Of a stretch of DNA of 33,532 bases, positions 10,663 to 18,746 are shown piece after piece. Position 1 is the first letter of the stretch. The number at the start of each line of letters is the position of its first letter. Source of the DNA: Streptomyces sp. CBMA29 (lineage in GTDB: Bacteria > Actinomycetota > Actinomycetes > Streptomycetales > Streptomycetaceae); NCBI RefSeq assembly GCF_014596445.1, contig NZ_MECL01000103.1, positions 1 to 33,532 on the forward strand, written 5' to 3'. The notes under the pieces were generated by a model. It searched no databases, was not told where the DNA came from, and saw only the letters and a list, made by a program, of their open reading frames with translations. A program made the translations under genes and the position numbers.

Positions 10663-11955
10663 ATGACGTCCAGCACCCTTCTGCCCGCGCCCGCCGAAGC
10701 CCCAGGACCCGGTCCCGCCGCCCCTGCCGCCGATCCTCAACTCGTCGTCGCCGAAAGTCTTCTGACGCTCCTTCGGACCAGCACCACCGAACCCCGCCCC
10801 GACGAACAGCTCGAAGCGCTCGCGCTGGCCGTCGCGGCCGACCTGCCCGTACTGCTCTGGGGCGAGCCCGGCATCGGGAAGACCGCGGCGCTGACGCAGC
10901 TCGCCGTCTCCCTCGACCTGCCGCTGACGACCGTGATCGCCAGCGTCCACGAACCCACCGACTTCTCCGGGCTGCCCATCGTCGGCGACGACCCCGCCGT
11001 ACAAGGGGTGCCGATGGCCCCGCCGCAGTGGGCGGTGGAACTGGTCCGCGCCGGGCGCGGACTGCTCTTCCTCGACGAACTGTCCACCGCCACACCGGCC
11101 GTGCAGGCCGCACTCCTCCGCGTCGTGCTGGAACGGCGGGTCGGCGCGCTTCAACTGCCGCCCGGCGTAAGGATCGTGGCCGCCGCGAACCCGCGCGCTT
11201 CGGCGGCCGACGGTTGGGAGCTGAGCCCGCCGCTGGCCAACCGCTTCGTGCACCTGTCCTGGGTGCACGACCGCGAGGTGGTCGTCCGCGGCCTCGGCGG
11301 CGTCTGGCCGTGCCCCGAACTCCCCACGCTCGTACCGGAGTCGCTGCCCGGCGCCGTCGCCCTCGCGCGGCGCGCGGTCTGCGGCTTCCTGGAGGCCAGG
11401 CCGACGCTGATCCACCGGCTGCCGACCACCGAGACGCGGCGCGGCGGCGCCTGGCCCTCGCCCCGCAGTTGGGAGGCGGCCCTGACACTGCTGGCGTTCG
11501 GCACCGCGGCCTCCGTGTCCCGCGAGGTGCTGGCGCTGCTGGTGCGGGGCGCCGTGGGAGACGGCCCCGGACTCGAACTCCTCGCGCATCTGGACCGGAT
11601 GGACCTGCCGGACCCCGAGGCGCTGATGGCCGACCCGCCCACCGCGGAACTGCCCGAACGCGGCGATCTGCGGCAGGCCGCGCTGGAAGCGGTTGTCGCC
11701 GCCGTCGGGGCGCGGCCGGAACGGGCCCGCTGGGAGGCGGGCTGGGCCGTCCTGGTGCGGGCGCTGGAGAGCGGCGCCCCCGACCTGCTGGTCGCGCCCG
11801 CGACCGCGTTGGCAGGGCTGCGCCGCGACGGCTGGGAGATCCCCGCCGCTGTGGAGCGGCTGACCGCGGTGATCGGCCTGGCCCGGCGCGCGGACCGGTC
11901 GATGGGCCGCGCCGCGGAGGCCGAGGCGGCGCGGACCGAGCGGGTGGGCCGATGA
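10663..11955 (+). CDS. MoxR-type AAA+ ATPase
   Basis: This is a 430-residue AAA+ ATPase. Walker A is GEPGIGKT (67-74), Walker B LLFLDE (134-139), sensor 1 lies at VAAANP (172-177) and an arginine finger at LANRF (Arg194). A MoxR-like insertion motif FSGLP (101-105) precedes Walker B. MoxR ATPases work with VWA-domain partners as chaperone-like remodelling machines, often for metal insertion or activation of a target complex. The following gene encodes exactly such a partner, and the two overlap by ATGA (11952-11955), so they are translationally coupled. ATG 10663 is chosen because AGGTGA lies 5 bases upstream; ATG 10657 and GTG 10654 are in-frame alternatives. The C-terminal 180 residues are helical and less conserved. 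Confidence 0.9.
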   Translation: MTSSTLLPAPAEAPGPGPAAPAADPQLVVAESLLTLLRTSTTEPRPDEQLEALALAVAADLPVLLWGEPGIGKTAALTQLAVSLDLPLTTVIASVHEPTDFSGLPIVGDDPAVQGVPMAPPQWAVELVRAGRGLLFLDELSTATPAVQAALLRVVLERRVGALQLPPGVRIVAAANPRASAADGWELSPPLANRFVHLSWVHDREVVVRGLGGVWPCPELPTLVPESLPGAVALARRAVCGFLEARPTLIHRLPTTETRRGGAWPSPRSWEAALTLLAFGTAASVSREVLALLVRGAVGDGPGLELLAHLDRMDLPDPEALMADPPTAELPERGDLRQAALEAVVAAVGARPERARWEAGWAVLVRALESGAPDLLVAPATALAGLRRDGWEIPAAVERLTAVIGLARRADRSMGRAAEAEAARTERVGR

Positions 11956-13361
11956 CGGGGACCGCGAAGCGCCCATGGCCCGTGACCGCCAAGCCGTACC
12001 CGATGCCCCGGCCCGCGCCACCACGGCCGGTACGGATCACGGGCACCGGGCGGCGGGCCGCGGACGGGCCGTACGGGCGGGCGTACCAGCGGCCGTACGA
12101 GCCCGGACTCCCGCTGGACACCGAGAAGTTGCTCGTCGCGCGCCTCCACGCGGTCAAGGCCCGCCCGTATCTCGCCAGCGCGCTCTTCGCGCTGCACGTG
12201 GTCGAGGACCGGTCGGTGCCGACGATGGCGGTCGACGCGTACTGGCGCTGCTACGTCTCGCCCGGTTTCGTCGCGCGCACTCCCACCGAGGAGTTGGCGG
12301 GCGTCTGGGTGCACGAGGTCTCCCATCTGCTGAGGGACCACCACGGGCGCGGCGAGCGGTACGCGCGCGAGTACGAGGAGCACGGGCCGGGGGAGGGGAG
12401 CGGTCCGGCGGGACCGTCGGCCGAGGGACTGGGCAGGCTGCGGCGCAACATCGCCGCCGACTTCGAGATCAACGACGACATCTACGGCGAGGGGCTGCCC
12501 ATGCCCACCGGCGCGGTGCTGCCGTCGATGCTTGACCTGCCCAGCGGCCTGCTGATGGAGGAGTACCTGCGGCGCGCCTCGCTCGCCGGGCTCGCCGCGG
12601 AACTGGCCTGGCTGGACTGCGGCAGCGGCGCCGACGGGCAGCTCAGGCCCTGGGAGTTGGGGCCGGACGGCGCGCACGGGCTGAGCAGGCAGCAGCGGGA
12701 CGCGGTCCGCTTCCGGGTCGCGGAGGGCGTCAAGGGTCGGCCGGGTGAGGCGCCCGAGGGCTGGCGGCGCTGGGCGGAGGATGCGTTCCATCCGCCGCAG
12801 CCCTGGCGGCAGTTGCTCGGTGCCGCGCTCCGCTCGGCGGCGGCCTCGCCCGGAGGGGGCGACAACCACAGCTACCGGCGGCCCTCACGGCGCTCGGCCG
12901 CCGTCCCCGGAGTGCTGCTGCCGAGCCTGCGCCGTACGCCACCCCACGTCTGTGTCGTCATCGACACATCGGGGTCGGTCAGCGACGCGGAGTTGGGCGG
13001 CGCGCTGCTCGAAGTGGCCGCCATCGCACGGGCGGTGGGCGGGCGGCGCGATCTGGTCTCGGTGATCTCCTGCGACGCGGCGGCCGGTGTGGCGGTGCCG
13101 ATCTGCCGGGCCGAGAGCATCGAACTGATCGGTGGCGGCGGTACGGATCTGCGCTCCGGGTTCGCCCGCGCGCTACGGTCCAGGCCCCGCCCGGACGTGA
13201 TCGTCGCCCTGACGGACGGTCAGACGCCGTGGCCCTCCGCGCAACCGCCCTGCCGTACCGTCGTCGGCCTCTTCCCCCGCCCGTCCGAGGCGGACGAGGA
13301 CGACGACTATTACGTGCCCGCCACGCCGCCGTCCTGGGCGCGTGTCGTCACCATCGGCTGA
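11952..13361 (+). CDS. DUF2201-like protein: putative metallopeptidase plus VWA domain
   Basis: This is a 469-residue partner of the AAA+ ATPase. The N-terminal half has HEVSH (121-125), an HExxH zinc motif, followed by NIAADFEIND (166-175), which could supply a further ligand as in DUF2201-type putative metallopeptidases. The C-terminal half is a VWA-like domain with a MIDAS: DTSGS (338-342), GGGGTDL (394-400) and the TDG aspartate (422). Such proteins are nearly always encoded beside a MoxR ATPase. The likely picture is an ATP-driven complex in which the VWA domain binds the ATPase through a metal ion. Whether the HExxH site is proteolytic is unknown. The start overlaps the ATPase stop by four bases. 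No signal peptide is present. Confidence 0.88.
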   Translation: MTGTAKRPWPVTAKPYPMPRPAPPRPVRITGTGRRAADGPYGRAYQRPYEPGLPLDTEKLLVARLHAVKARPYLASALFALHVVEDRSVPTMAVDAYWRCYVSPGFVARTPTEELAGVWVHEVSHLLRDHHGRGERYAREYEEHGPGEGSGPAGPSAEGLGRLRRNIAADFEINDDIYGEGLPMPTGAVLPSMLDLPSGLLMEEYLRRASLAGLAAELAWLDCGSGADGQLRPWELGPDGAHGLSRQQRDAVRFRVAEGVKGRPGEAPEGWRRWAEDAFHPPQPWRQLLGAALRSAAASPGGGDNHSYRRPSRRSAAVPGVLLPSLRRTPPHVCVVIDTSGSVSDAELGGALLEVAAIARAVGGRRDLVSVISCDAAAGVAVPICRAESIELIGGGGTDLRSGFARALRSRPRPDVIVALTDGQTPWPSAQPPCRTVVGLFPRPSEADEDDDYYVPATPPSWARVVTIG

Positions 13362-13369
13362 TCAACCGC

Positions 13370-14083
13370 TCAGCGGCGGGGCGCCGTTCGGCGCGGGGAG
13401 GTGAGGAGGAAGGGGCGGGTGGCGCGGTCGCGGTGCCGGGTGGACTGCCAGCCGCGGGCGTCGAGGAGCGCGGCGCACTCCGCGAGGCGGTCCGCGGCCT
13501 CGTCGGGGGAGGCCGCGCCGCGCCAGGACACCTCGACGGCGCCGTCCTGCGTGGACGGTGTGACCGTGTAACCGTCGGGGGCCGGCGGACAGCCCGCCGC
13601 TTCGAGGGCCAACGCCACGGCGTGTACGAGCCGTTCGCGCTCCCACGGCGCGGGTACATCGGTCACGCCGTCGAGGAGTACCGCCCGGATTCCCAGCAGG
13701 CCCTCCCACGCCGCGGCCACCTCGGCCGCCCGAGCGGGACCGCGGCCGGGCGCCACCGTCCCCGTACCGTCGTCCGCCGTGAAAGTGCCGTCGGAGACCG
13801 CGGGCGGCTCCACGGCGTCCGCCTCCCGTGCCGCTTCCCGCGCGGCCTCCCGTGCCGCTTCCCGCGCGGCCTCCCGTGCCGCTTCGGCCGCCGCCAGCGC
13901 GGCGCGCTGCCGCAGACCCTCTTGGGACAGGTAGTACGTGTGGTGGCCGCTGCGGCCGTGCGGCACCGCGAGACCCGCCGCCGCCAGCGCCGCGCAGACG
14001 TCGGCGCGCGCCGAGAGCCGGCCGGTCGACGGATCGGAGCCGGCAACCGCCCTCCGCTGGGCGGGGGTCAGCGCCTTGGCCAT
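13370..14083 (-). CDS. Unrecognised 237-residue protein with an Ala-Arg-Glu coiled coil
   Basis: The gene is convergent with the VWA gene, with 8 bases between the stops. The start at 14083 has a strong AAGGAGG 8 bases upstream. Residues 1-60 have a winged-helix-like pattern (SARADVCAALAAAGL, then YYLSQEGLRQR). Residues 62-88 are repeated AREA units that predict a rigid helix or coiled coil, encoded by 24-bp DNA repeats. The C-terminal 120 residues form a mixed alpha/beta region of unknown fold. Proximity suggests a link to the MoxR/VWA locus, perhaps as regulator, but the opposite strand makes this uncertain. No signal peptide is seen. Confidence 0.75.
   Translation of the reverse strand: MAKALTPAQRRAVAGSDPSTGRLSARADVCAALAAAGLAVPHGRSGHHTYYLSQEGLRQRAALAAAEAAREAAREAAREAAREAAREADAVEPPAVSDGTFTADDGTGTVAPGRGPARAAEVAAAWEGLLGIRAVLLDGVTDVPAPWERERLVHAVALALEAAGCPPAPDGYTVTPSTQDGAVEVSWRGAASPDEAADRLAECAALLDARGWQSTRHRDRATRPFLLTSPRRTAPRR
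13821..13885. repeat. 24-bp tandem repeat within the coiled-coil gene
   Basis: Two identical 24-bp units (13821-13844, 13845-13868) and a third partial copy encode the repeated AREA segments. The length is a multiple of three, so changes in copy number would keep the frame. Confidence 0.8.
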
Positions 14084-14232
14084 GCGACCTGCCTCCTTCC
14101 GCCTGACGTGCCCCGTACTGTCTCCCGCACGGTACCGCCCGCGGCCGACACGACCCGCGCGCCGCGACCGGTGGGCCCCCGGGCGGGCGCCCGGTGATCG
14201 AATCCCCTGGAATTGCAGGTGAATTGATACGG

Positions 14233-14314
14233 CCCCCGTAATGGCGGGGGGCGGTCGACGGGCGGAATTCGGCGGGGTGTAGGGTCCCGGTCCCCGTAGT
14301 TATGGCGGACGGGG
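14233..14314 (+). promoter_or_regulatory. Paired hairpin motifs upstream of the LAETG protein
   Basis: Two related elements share CCCCGTA, then ATGGCGG: CCCCCG-TAATGG-CGGGGG (14233-14250), and a longer version at 14292-14314 with arms CCCCG and CGGGG. They lie 47-128 bases before the start. A TAGGGT (14280-14285) between them may be a -10 box. They may be regulator sites; this is a weak call. Confidence 0.3.
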
Positions 14315-14360
14315 GCGTCGCCAGGGAGTCGGAGAACACAGCGAAATTCAGGGAGGATTC

Positions 14361-15020
14361 ATGCACATGACGCGCCAGAGCCGCAGGCGCTCCGGTGTCA
14401 TAGCGGGCGCCGGAATGGCGGCGCTCATCGGGTCGGCCGTACTGGCCGCGCCCGCATCGGCACACACCCCCAACTGGTCAGTGGACTGTGACTCGGTCTC
14501 GGTCCACCTCACCGCCTACAACGGCCGGGTCACCAACTCGGTGACCGTCTCCGTGGACGGCGGCGCCGTACTCGCGAGCAATGAGTCGTTCGGCAGCAGT
14601 TACGACTTCACGGGCGCGCTGCCCGACCACAGCACCGCGATCAAGGTGCACCTGGTCGTGAAGGCGGGCGACGGCAAGCAGTACGGCAGGGACGAGTACA
14701 AGACGTCCGAGCCGTGCGAGAAGCCGCCGACCGCGCCGCCCACCACGCCCGAGACGTCGCCGCCCACCACCGCGCCGCCGAGCCAGACGCCGACCACCCC
14801 GGCGTCCGAGACGCCCACCGCGCCGCCGACCACTCCCGAGACGACCGCCACCTCGAACGCCCCGGTCGTGCAGGCCAGCACCTCCCCGGCCTCCGGTGAC
14901 CTGGCCGAGACCGGAAGCTCCAGCGCGACGCCGATGATCGCGGGCATCGCCGCGGCCGTCGTCGCCGCGGGCGCGGGCCTGCTCGTCTTCAACCGCAGGC
15001 GCGGCGCGGCACACCGCTGA
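14361..15020 (+). CDS. Sortase-anchored surface protein with LAETG motif
   Basis: This is a 219-residue cell-wall-anchored protein. A signal peptide ends at ASA-H (about residue 34). The mature part has a small, probably beta-sandwich, domain with two cysteines (CDSVSVHL and SEPCEKPP). A Thr/Pro-rich wall-spanning stalk (about 122-178) follows. The C-terminus carries LAETG, a hydrophobic segment (MIAGIAAAVVAAGAGLLVF) and a basic tail NRRRGAAHR. This is the sorting signal used by Streptomyces class E sortases, so the protein should end covalently linked to peptidoglycan. The ligand or role of the head domain is unknown. GGGAGG lies 4 bases before ATG 14361 and 10 bases before the in-frame ATG 14367; either could be used. 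Confidence 0.9.
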   Translation: MHMTRQSRRRSGVIAGAGMAALIGSAVLAAPASAHTPNWSVDCDSVSVHLTAYNGRVTNSVTVSVDGGAVLASNESFGSSYDFTGALPDHSTAIKVHLVVKAGDGKQYGRDEYKTSEPCEKPPTAPPTTPETSPPTTAPPSQTPTTPASETPTAPPTTPETTATSNAPVVQASTSPASGDLAETGSSSATPMIAGIAAAVVAAGAGLLVFNRRRGAAHR

Positions 15021-15060
15021 TCCGCCGCACCACCGGCCGCCCGTCCCACGGGCGGCGTCC

Positions 15061-15100
15061 CGGCGCGGTGGCCGACGTACCCACGTCGGCCACCGCGCCG
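15061..15100. terminator. Bidirectional hairpin terminator between convergent genes
   Basis: A perfect 18-bp stem (15061-15078 with 15083-15100) with a 4-base ACCC loop lies between the LAETG gene and the NTF2-like gene. A smaller 9-bp hairpin at 15036-15056 precedes it. There is no U-run, but the symmetry and position suit termination from both sides. Confidence 0.75.
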
Positions 15101-15154
15101 CGGCGGTTCACGCACACGTCACGAACCGGGTACGTCCGGCAGGCGGCCGGCCGG

Positions 15155-15604
15155 TCACGCCTCCACGGAGCCCGGCGCCCGGTACATGTACGACGTCTCC
15201 TGCCGGCGCGAGGAGATCCGCCAACCGCCGCCGTCCCGCGCGAAATCGTCCACGTACCAGAAGCCGCACAGCAGCACACCGCGCTCCGCGGCCTTGCCGC
15301 CCTCGGGAAGCACGAGCGGGTTGAGGCACATGGTGCGGCCCGTCGCGCGGTCCCCGTCGAGCCGGATCGCGCAATTCCCGAGCAAATGCTGATATCCGGG
15401 AAAACGCGGCATGACGGCCGCGAGGAATTCCTTGATCTCCGGCAGAGTTCCGCGCGGTCCGCCGGTCGCCGTGTAGTCGAGGACCGCGTCCTTGGTGAAG
15501 ACCGCGTCCAGCAGCGGCCATTGGCCGGTGTCCACCGCGTGGCTGTATTCGATCAACAGATCCTGGATTTCCAGCCGGTCGGAGATATCGCCGAGCGAGA
15601 GCAT
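15155..15604 (-). CDS. NTF2/SnoaL-like protein
   Basis: This is a 149-residue protein of the NTF2-like superfamily, SnoaL-like subgroup. The N-terminal helix pattern ISDRLEIQDLLIEYSHAVDTGQWPLLDAVFTKDAVLDY is typical of this fold, and the cone-shaped beta sheet follows (GFWYVDDF, GGWRISSRR). Members include small isomerases, cyclases and dehydratases, and many with unknown ligand. No substrate can be assigned. The frame is open to 15658, but ATG 15604 is chosen because AGGAGG lies 6 bases upstream and the family start aligns there. It is monocistronic and convergent with the LAETG gene. Confidence 0.85.
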   Translation of the reverse strand: MLSLGDISDRLEIQDLLIEYSHAVDTGQWPLLDAVFTKDAVLDYTATGGPRGTLPEIKEFLAAVMPRFPGYQHLLGNCAIRLDGDRATGRTMCLNPLVLPEGGKAAERGVLLCGFWYVDDFARDGGGWRISSRRQETSYMYRAPGSVEA

Positions 15605-15650
15605 GCGGCCCCTCCTGCCCGCGCCCGGACGGACGCGTGGGCACCGCATG

Positions 15651-15677
15651 GATGGCATGCGCCATCGCAGAAGTCAA
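15651..15677 (-). promoter_or_regulatory. Palindrome and -35-like box before the NTF2-like gene
   Basis: A 16-bp palindrome GATGGC-ATGC-GCCATC (15651-15666) lies 46 bases upstream of the start. Minus-strand TTGACT (15672-15677) lies just beyond it and could be a -35 box. No good -10 box follows, so this is a tentative promoter-operator. Confidence 0.3.
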
Positions 15678-15750
15678 GACACCTGACAGGCGCGGAGTAT
15701 GGGAATACCCGGAGAACCCCCCGCCCACGTCCGGTCGGCGGCCCGTGCCG

Positions 15751-15963
15751 CCTAGGGCGTGTCCGCAAGGTCTCGTCGTTCGCCCGGAGGGCGGGGCTGG
15801 CGGTGTCTGGTGCGTGCGATCGGCAATGGCGGTGGGGGCACCCCCGGACGGAGTCTGGGGGAGGTCGTCCTCATAGTGGGCCTATTCGGATGAGCCCGAC
15901 AACGCAGCGAGCGTGCGTGCCAGGCGCCGCCAGCCAGACGAGACCTTGCGGACACGCCCTAGG
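15751..15963. mobile_element. MITE with 27-bp perfect terminal inverted repeats
   Basis: The ends 15751-15777 and 15937-15963 are perfect inverted repeats, CCTAGGGCGTGTCCGCAAGG and onward to TCTCGTC. The inverted repetition continues imperfectly inward (GGCTGGCGG on both arms), so much of the 213-bp element can fold back on itself. CTAG sits at both outer borders and may be the duplicated target (15752-15755 and 15959-15962). No transposase is encoded, so movement would need one in trans, perhaps from an IS5-like element (inference). An internal small hairpin is formed by GGGGG and CCCCC near 15835-15845. The right end lies 8 bases before the S15-ABC start codon. Confidence 0.85.
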
Positions 15964-15965
15964 AT
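15960..15965 (+). promoter_or_regulatory. -10-like box at the MITE border
   Basis: TAGGAT spans the right border of the MITE and ends 6 bases before the ATG at 15972. It would fit a leaderless transcript. No -35 box is clear on the MITE side. Confidence 0.3.
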
Positions 15966-15971
15966 CGGGGG

Positions 15972-18746
15972 ATGGATCTTCGATGGCCGCGACGTAAGAG
16001 GTGGTTCGCCGCCGCGGGGGCGCTCGTGGTGCTGGTGGCGGGCGGCGTCGCGGTCGGTACGGCGACCGCGTCCGGTGACGGCGGCTCGGTGCACCGCAGC
16101 GACGCGATGCTCGACGGCGCCGGGGGCGTACGCCTGGACACCTCGTACTTCACCTCGGGCGGTCCCGGCCGGCGGCCCGCCGTACTGCTCGGGCACGGCT
16201 TCGGCGGCAGCAAGGACGACGTGCGCGGGCAGGCCGAAGCGCTCGCCCGGCACGGCTACGCCGTACTGACCTGGTCCGCGCGCGGCTTCGGCCACTCCAC
16301 CGGACGCATCGGGCTCAACGCGCCGGACGGCGAGGTCGCCGACGTCGGCAAGCTCGTCGACTGGCTCGCGGACCGCCCCGACGTGCGGCTCGACGCGCCG
16401 GGCGACCCGCGGGTCGGCATCTCCGGCGTCTCGTACGGCGGCGCGATCTCCCTGCTCGCCGCCGGTTACGACAAGCGCGTCGACGCCATCGCGCCGCGTA
16501 TGACGTACTGGAATCTGAGCGACGCGCTCTTCCCGAACGACGTCTACAAGAAACTGTGGGCCGGCATCTTCTTCTCCAGCGGCTCCACCCCGCTGGACGC
16601 GGCACCGGGCGGCGACCAGACCCCGGGCACGGGCACAGGCACGGGCACAAGCACAGGCACGCCCGCCCCCACCGGAGCCCCCACCGGAGCCCCCACCGGA
16701 GCCCCCACGACCGGTGCCCCCGCCGCCGACCCCCTCTGCGGCCGGTTCGAACCATCCGTCTGCGCGCTCTACCAACGCGTGGCCCAGGCAGGAAAGCCCG
16801 ACGCCGCCGCCCGCGCGCAGCTCGACGCGCTCAGCCCGTCCGCGGTCGGCTCCCGTATCAAGGTCCCCGCGCTGATCGTGCAGGGCCAGACCGACTCGCT
16901 GTTCACGCTCGCCCAGTCCGACGCGATGGCCAAGGCGATCAGGGCCAACGGCGCACCCGTCACCGTCGACTGGATCGCGGGCGGACACGACGGCGGGAAC
17001 ACCGAGAACGGCAGGATCGACAAGCGGGTCACCGCCTGGTTCGACCACTACCTCAAGGGCGAGACGTCCACGGGCACAGGACCCGCCTTCCGCGTCACCC
17101 GCACCGGCGGCCTCAACTCCACCGACGGCAGCGTCACCCTGCGCGGCGCGAGCGGCGACAGCTACCCCGGCCTCGACGGATCGGGCAGTCGGAAGATCGC
17201 GCTTGCCGGCTCCACGCAGCGGATCACCAACCCGGCGGGCGGCGCCCCGCCCGCGATCTCCGCCGTCCCCGGCCTCGGCGCGCTCACCCAGCTCTCCTCG
17301 CTCGGCGCCGGCATCTCCCTGGACTTCCCCGGCCAGATCGCGGTGTTCGAGTCCGCGCCGCTGCGGGACGGCGCCCAGCTCACCGGAGCGCCGTCGGTGC
17401 GGGTGAAGGTCGCCACCGACGCGCCCGACGCCGTGCTCTTCGCGAAGCTCTACGACGTCACGCCCGGCGGCAAGGAGACCCTGCCCGCCTCGCTCGCCGC
17501 CCCCGTACGCGTTGTCGGGTCCCGGCAGGGCGCCACCGTCACGCTCCGACTGCCCGCCGTCGACCACGACTTCGCGGCCGGGCACCGACTGCGCGTGGTG
17601 CTGTCCACCACCGACCTCGGCTACGCCTCCCCGGCCGCGCCCGCGGCCCTGACCGTCTCCCTCGCGTCGCCGACGCTCACCCTGCCCACCGACACCGGGC
17701 TCGGCGCCGACGCCACCTCGGTCGCGTGGTGGGCGTGGGCACTGCCGCTGATCGCGCTGGCCGTGGCCGCCGTCCTGCTGCTCACCGGCCGCCGCCGGGT
17801 CCGCCCGCGCCCGGCCGACCCGGCGCTCGCCGCGGTGCCGTTGCAGATCACCGGCCTCAGCAAGCGGTACGCGAAGTCCGTCGACCAGTACGCCGTGCGC
17901 GACCTGTCCTTCCGCGTCGAACCCGGCCAGGTGCTCGGTCTGCTCGGGCCGAACGGCGCGGGCAAGACCACCACCTTGCGGATGCTGATGGGCCTGATCC
18001 GCCCCGACGAGGGCGAGATCCGGGTGTTCGGCGAGGCGGTACGGCCCGGCGCGCCCGTGCTGTCCCGGCTCGGCGCGTTCGTGGAGGGCGCCGGTTTCCT
18101 GCCGCATCTGTCCGGCCGCGCCAACCTCGACCTGTACTGGCAGGCCACCGGGCGTCCCGCGCAGGACGCCCACCTGGCGGAGGCCCTGGAGATCGCGGGC
18201 CTCGGCGACGCGCTGGAACGGGCCGTGCGCACGTACTCGCAGGGCATGCGGCAGCGGCTGGCCATCGCGCAGGCCATGCTCGGCCTGCCCGACCTGCTGA
18301 TCCTCGACGAGCCGACCAACGGACTCGACCCGCCGCAGATCCGCGAGATGCGCGAGGTGCTGATCCGCTACGCGGAGGCGGGCCGGACCGTGATCGTCTC
18401 CAGCCACCTGCTGGCCGAGGTCGAACAGACCTGTACGCATCTGGTGGTCATGGACCGCGGGCGGCTGGTCACGGCAGGTCCCGTCGCCGACATCATCGGC
18501 TCGGCGGACACCGTGCTGGTCGGGGTCGACGGCGAACTGCCGCAGAGCGCGGTCGAGAAGGTCGCCGCGCTGCCCGGGGTCGCCACCGCGGTCCGCGAGG
18601 AGGACGGTCTGCTCGCGGTGCTCGACGGCCTGACCCCGGCGCAATTCGTGGCCGAACTCGTCCGTCTCGACGTGCCCGTGGCCCAGGTCGGGCCGCACCG
18701 CCGCCTGGAGGACGCCTTCCTGACCCTGATCGGAGGCTCCTCGTGA
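15972..18746 (+). CDS. S15-type alpha/beta hydrolase fused to an ABC transporter ATPase
   Basis: This is a 924-residue fusion. An N-terminal membrane segment (about 11-33) is followed by an X-Pro dipeptidyl-peptidase (S15)-like alpha/beta hydrolase. Its nucleophile is Ser154 in GVSYGG, with Asp308 in QGQTDSL and His339 in AGGHDGG. A PepX C-terminal-like beta-sandwich follows (about 370-570). A second membrane segment (about 585-605) leads to a complete ABC ATPase domain: Walker A GPNGAGKTT (659-667), signature YSQGMRQR (755-762) and Walker B LLILDEP (776-782). The natural topology puts the hydrolase outside and the ATPase inside. A Gly-Thr and Pro-Thr-Gly-Ala low-complexity insert (about 218-250) interrupts the hydrolase. 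The permease gene overlaps the stop by GTGA. Substrate is unknown; a peptide or antibiotic linked to export is plausible. Confidence 0.9.
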   Translation: MDLRWPRRKRWFAAAGALVVLVAGGVAVGTATASGDGGSVHRSDAMLDGAGGVRLDTSYFTSGGPGRRPAVLLGHGFGGSKDDVRGQAEALARHGYAVLTWSARGFGHSTGRIGLNAPDGEVADVGKLVDWLADRPDVRLDAPGDPRVGISGVSYGGAISLLAAGYDKRVDAIAPRMTYWNLSDALFPNDVYKKLWAGIFFSSGSTPLDAAPGGDQTPGTGTGTGTSTGTPAPTGAPTGAPTGAPTTGAPAADPLCGRFEPSVCALYQRVAQAGKPDAAARAQLDALSPSAVGSRIKVPALIVQGQTDSLFTLAQSDAMAKAIRANGAPVTVDWIAGGHDGGNTENGRIDKRVTAWFDHYLKGETSTGTGPAFRVTRTGGLNSTDGSVTLRGASGDSYPGLDGSGSRKIALAGSTQRITNPAGGAPPAISAVPGLGALTQLSSLGAGISLDFPGQIAVFESAPLRDGAQLTGAPSVRVKVATDAPDAVLFAKLYDVTPGGKETLPASLAAPVRVVGSRQGATVTLRLPAVDHDFAAGHRLRVVLSTTDLGYASPAAPAALTVSLASPTLTLPTDTGLGADATSVAWWAWALPLIALAVAAVLLLTGRRRVRPRPADPALAAVPLQITGLSKRYAKSVDQYAVRDLSFRVEPGQVLGLLGPNGAGKTTTLRMLMGLIRPDEGEIRVFGEAVRPGAPVLSRLGAFVEGAGFLPHLSGRANLDLYWQATGRPAQDAHLAEALEIAGLGDALERAVRTYSQGMRQRLAIAQAMLGLPDLLILDEPTNGLDPPQIREMREVLIRYAEAGRTVIVSSHLLAEVEQTCTHLVVMDRGRLVTAGPVADIIGSADTVLVGVDGELPQSAVEKVAALPGVATAVREEDGLLAVLDGLTPAQFVAELVRLDVPVAQVGPHRRLEDAFLTLIGGSS
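16667..16702. repeat. 12-bp tandem repeat in the S15-ABC gene
   Basis: Three identical units of CCCCACCGGAGC plus a partial fourth encode repeated PTGA. They follow a run of near-identical 6-bp GGCACG/GGCACA units encoding Gly-Thr repeats (about 16624-16660). Both lie in the low-complexity insert of the hydrolase and keep the frame when copies change by whole units. Confidence 0.8.

Noticed and set aside
15778..15936. Transposase gene inside the inverted-repeat element
   Set aside because: The interior is under 160 bases and has no plausible frame; the element is non-autonomous.
16556..18742. Upstream extension of the permease frame
   Set aside because: It overlaps the S15-ABC gene in another frame; GTG 18743 with GGAGG gives a normal permease N-terminus.
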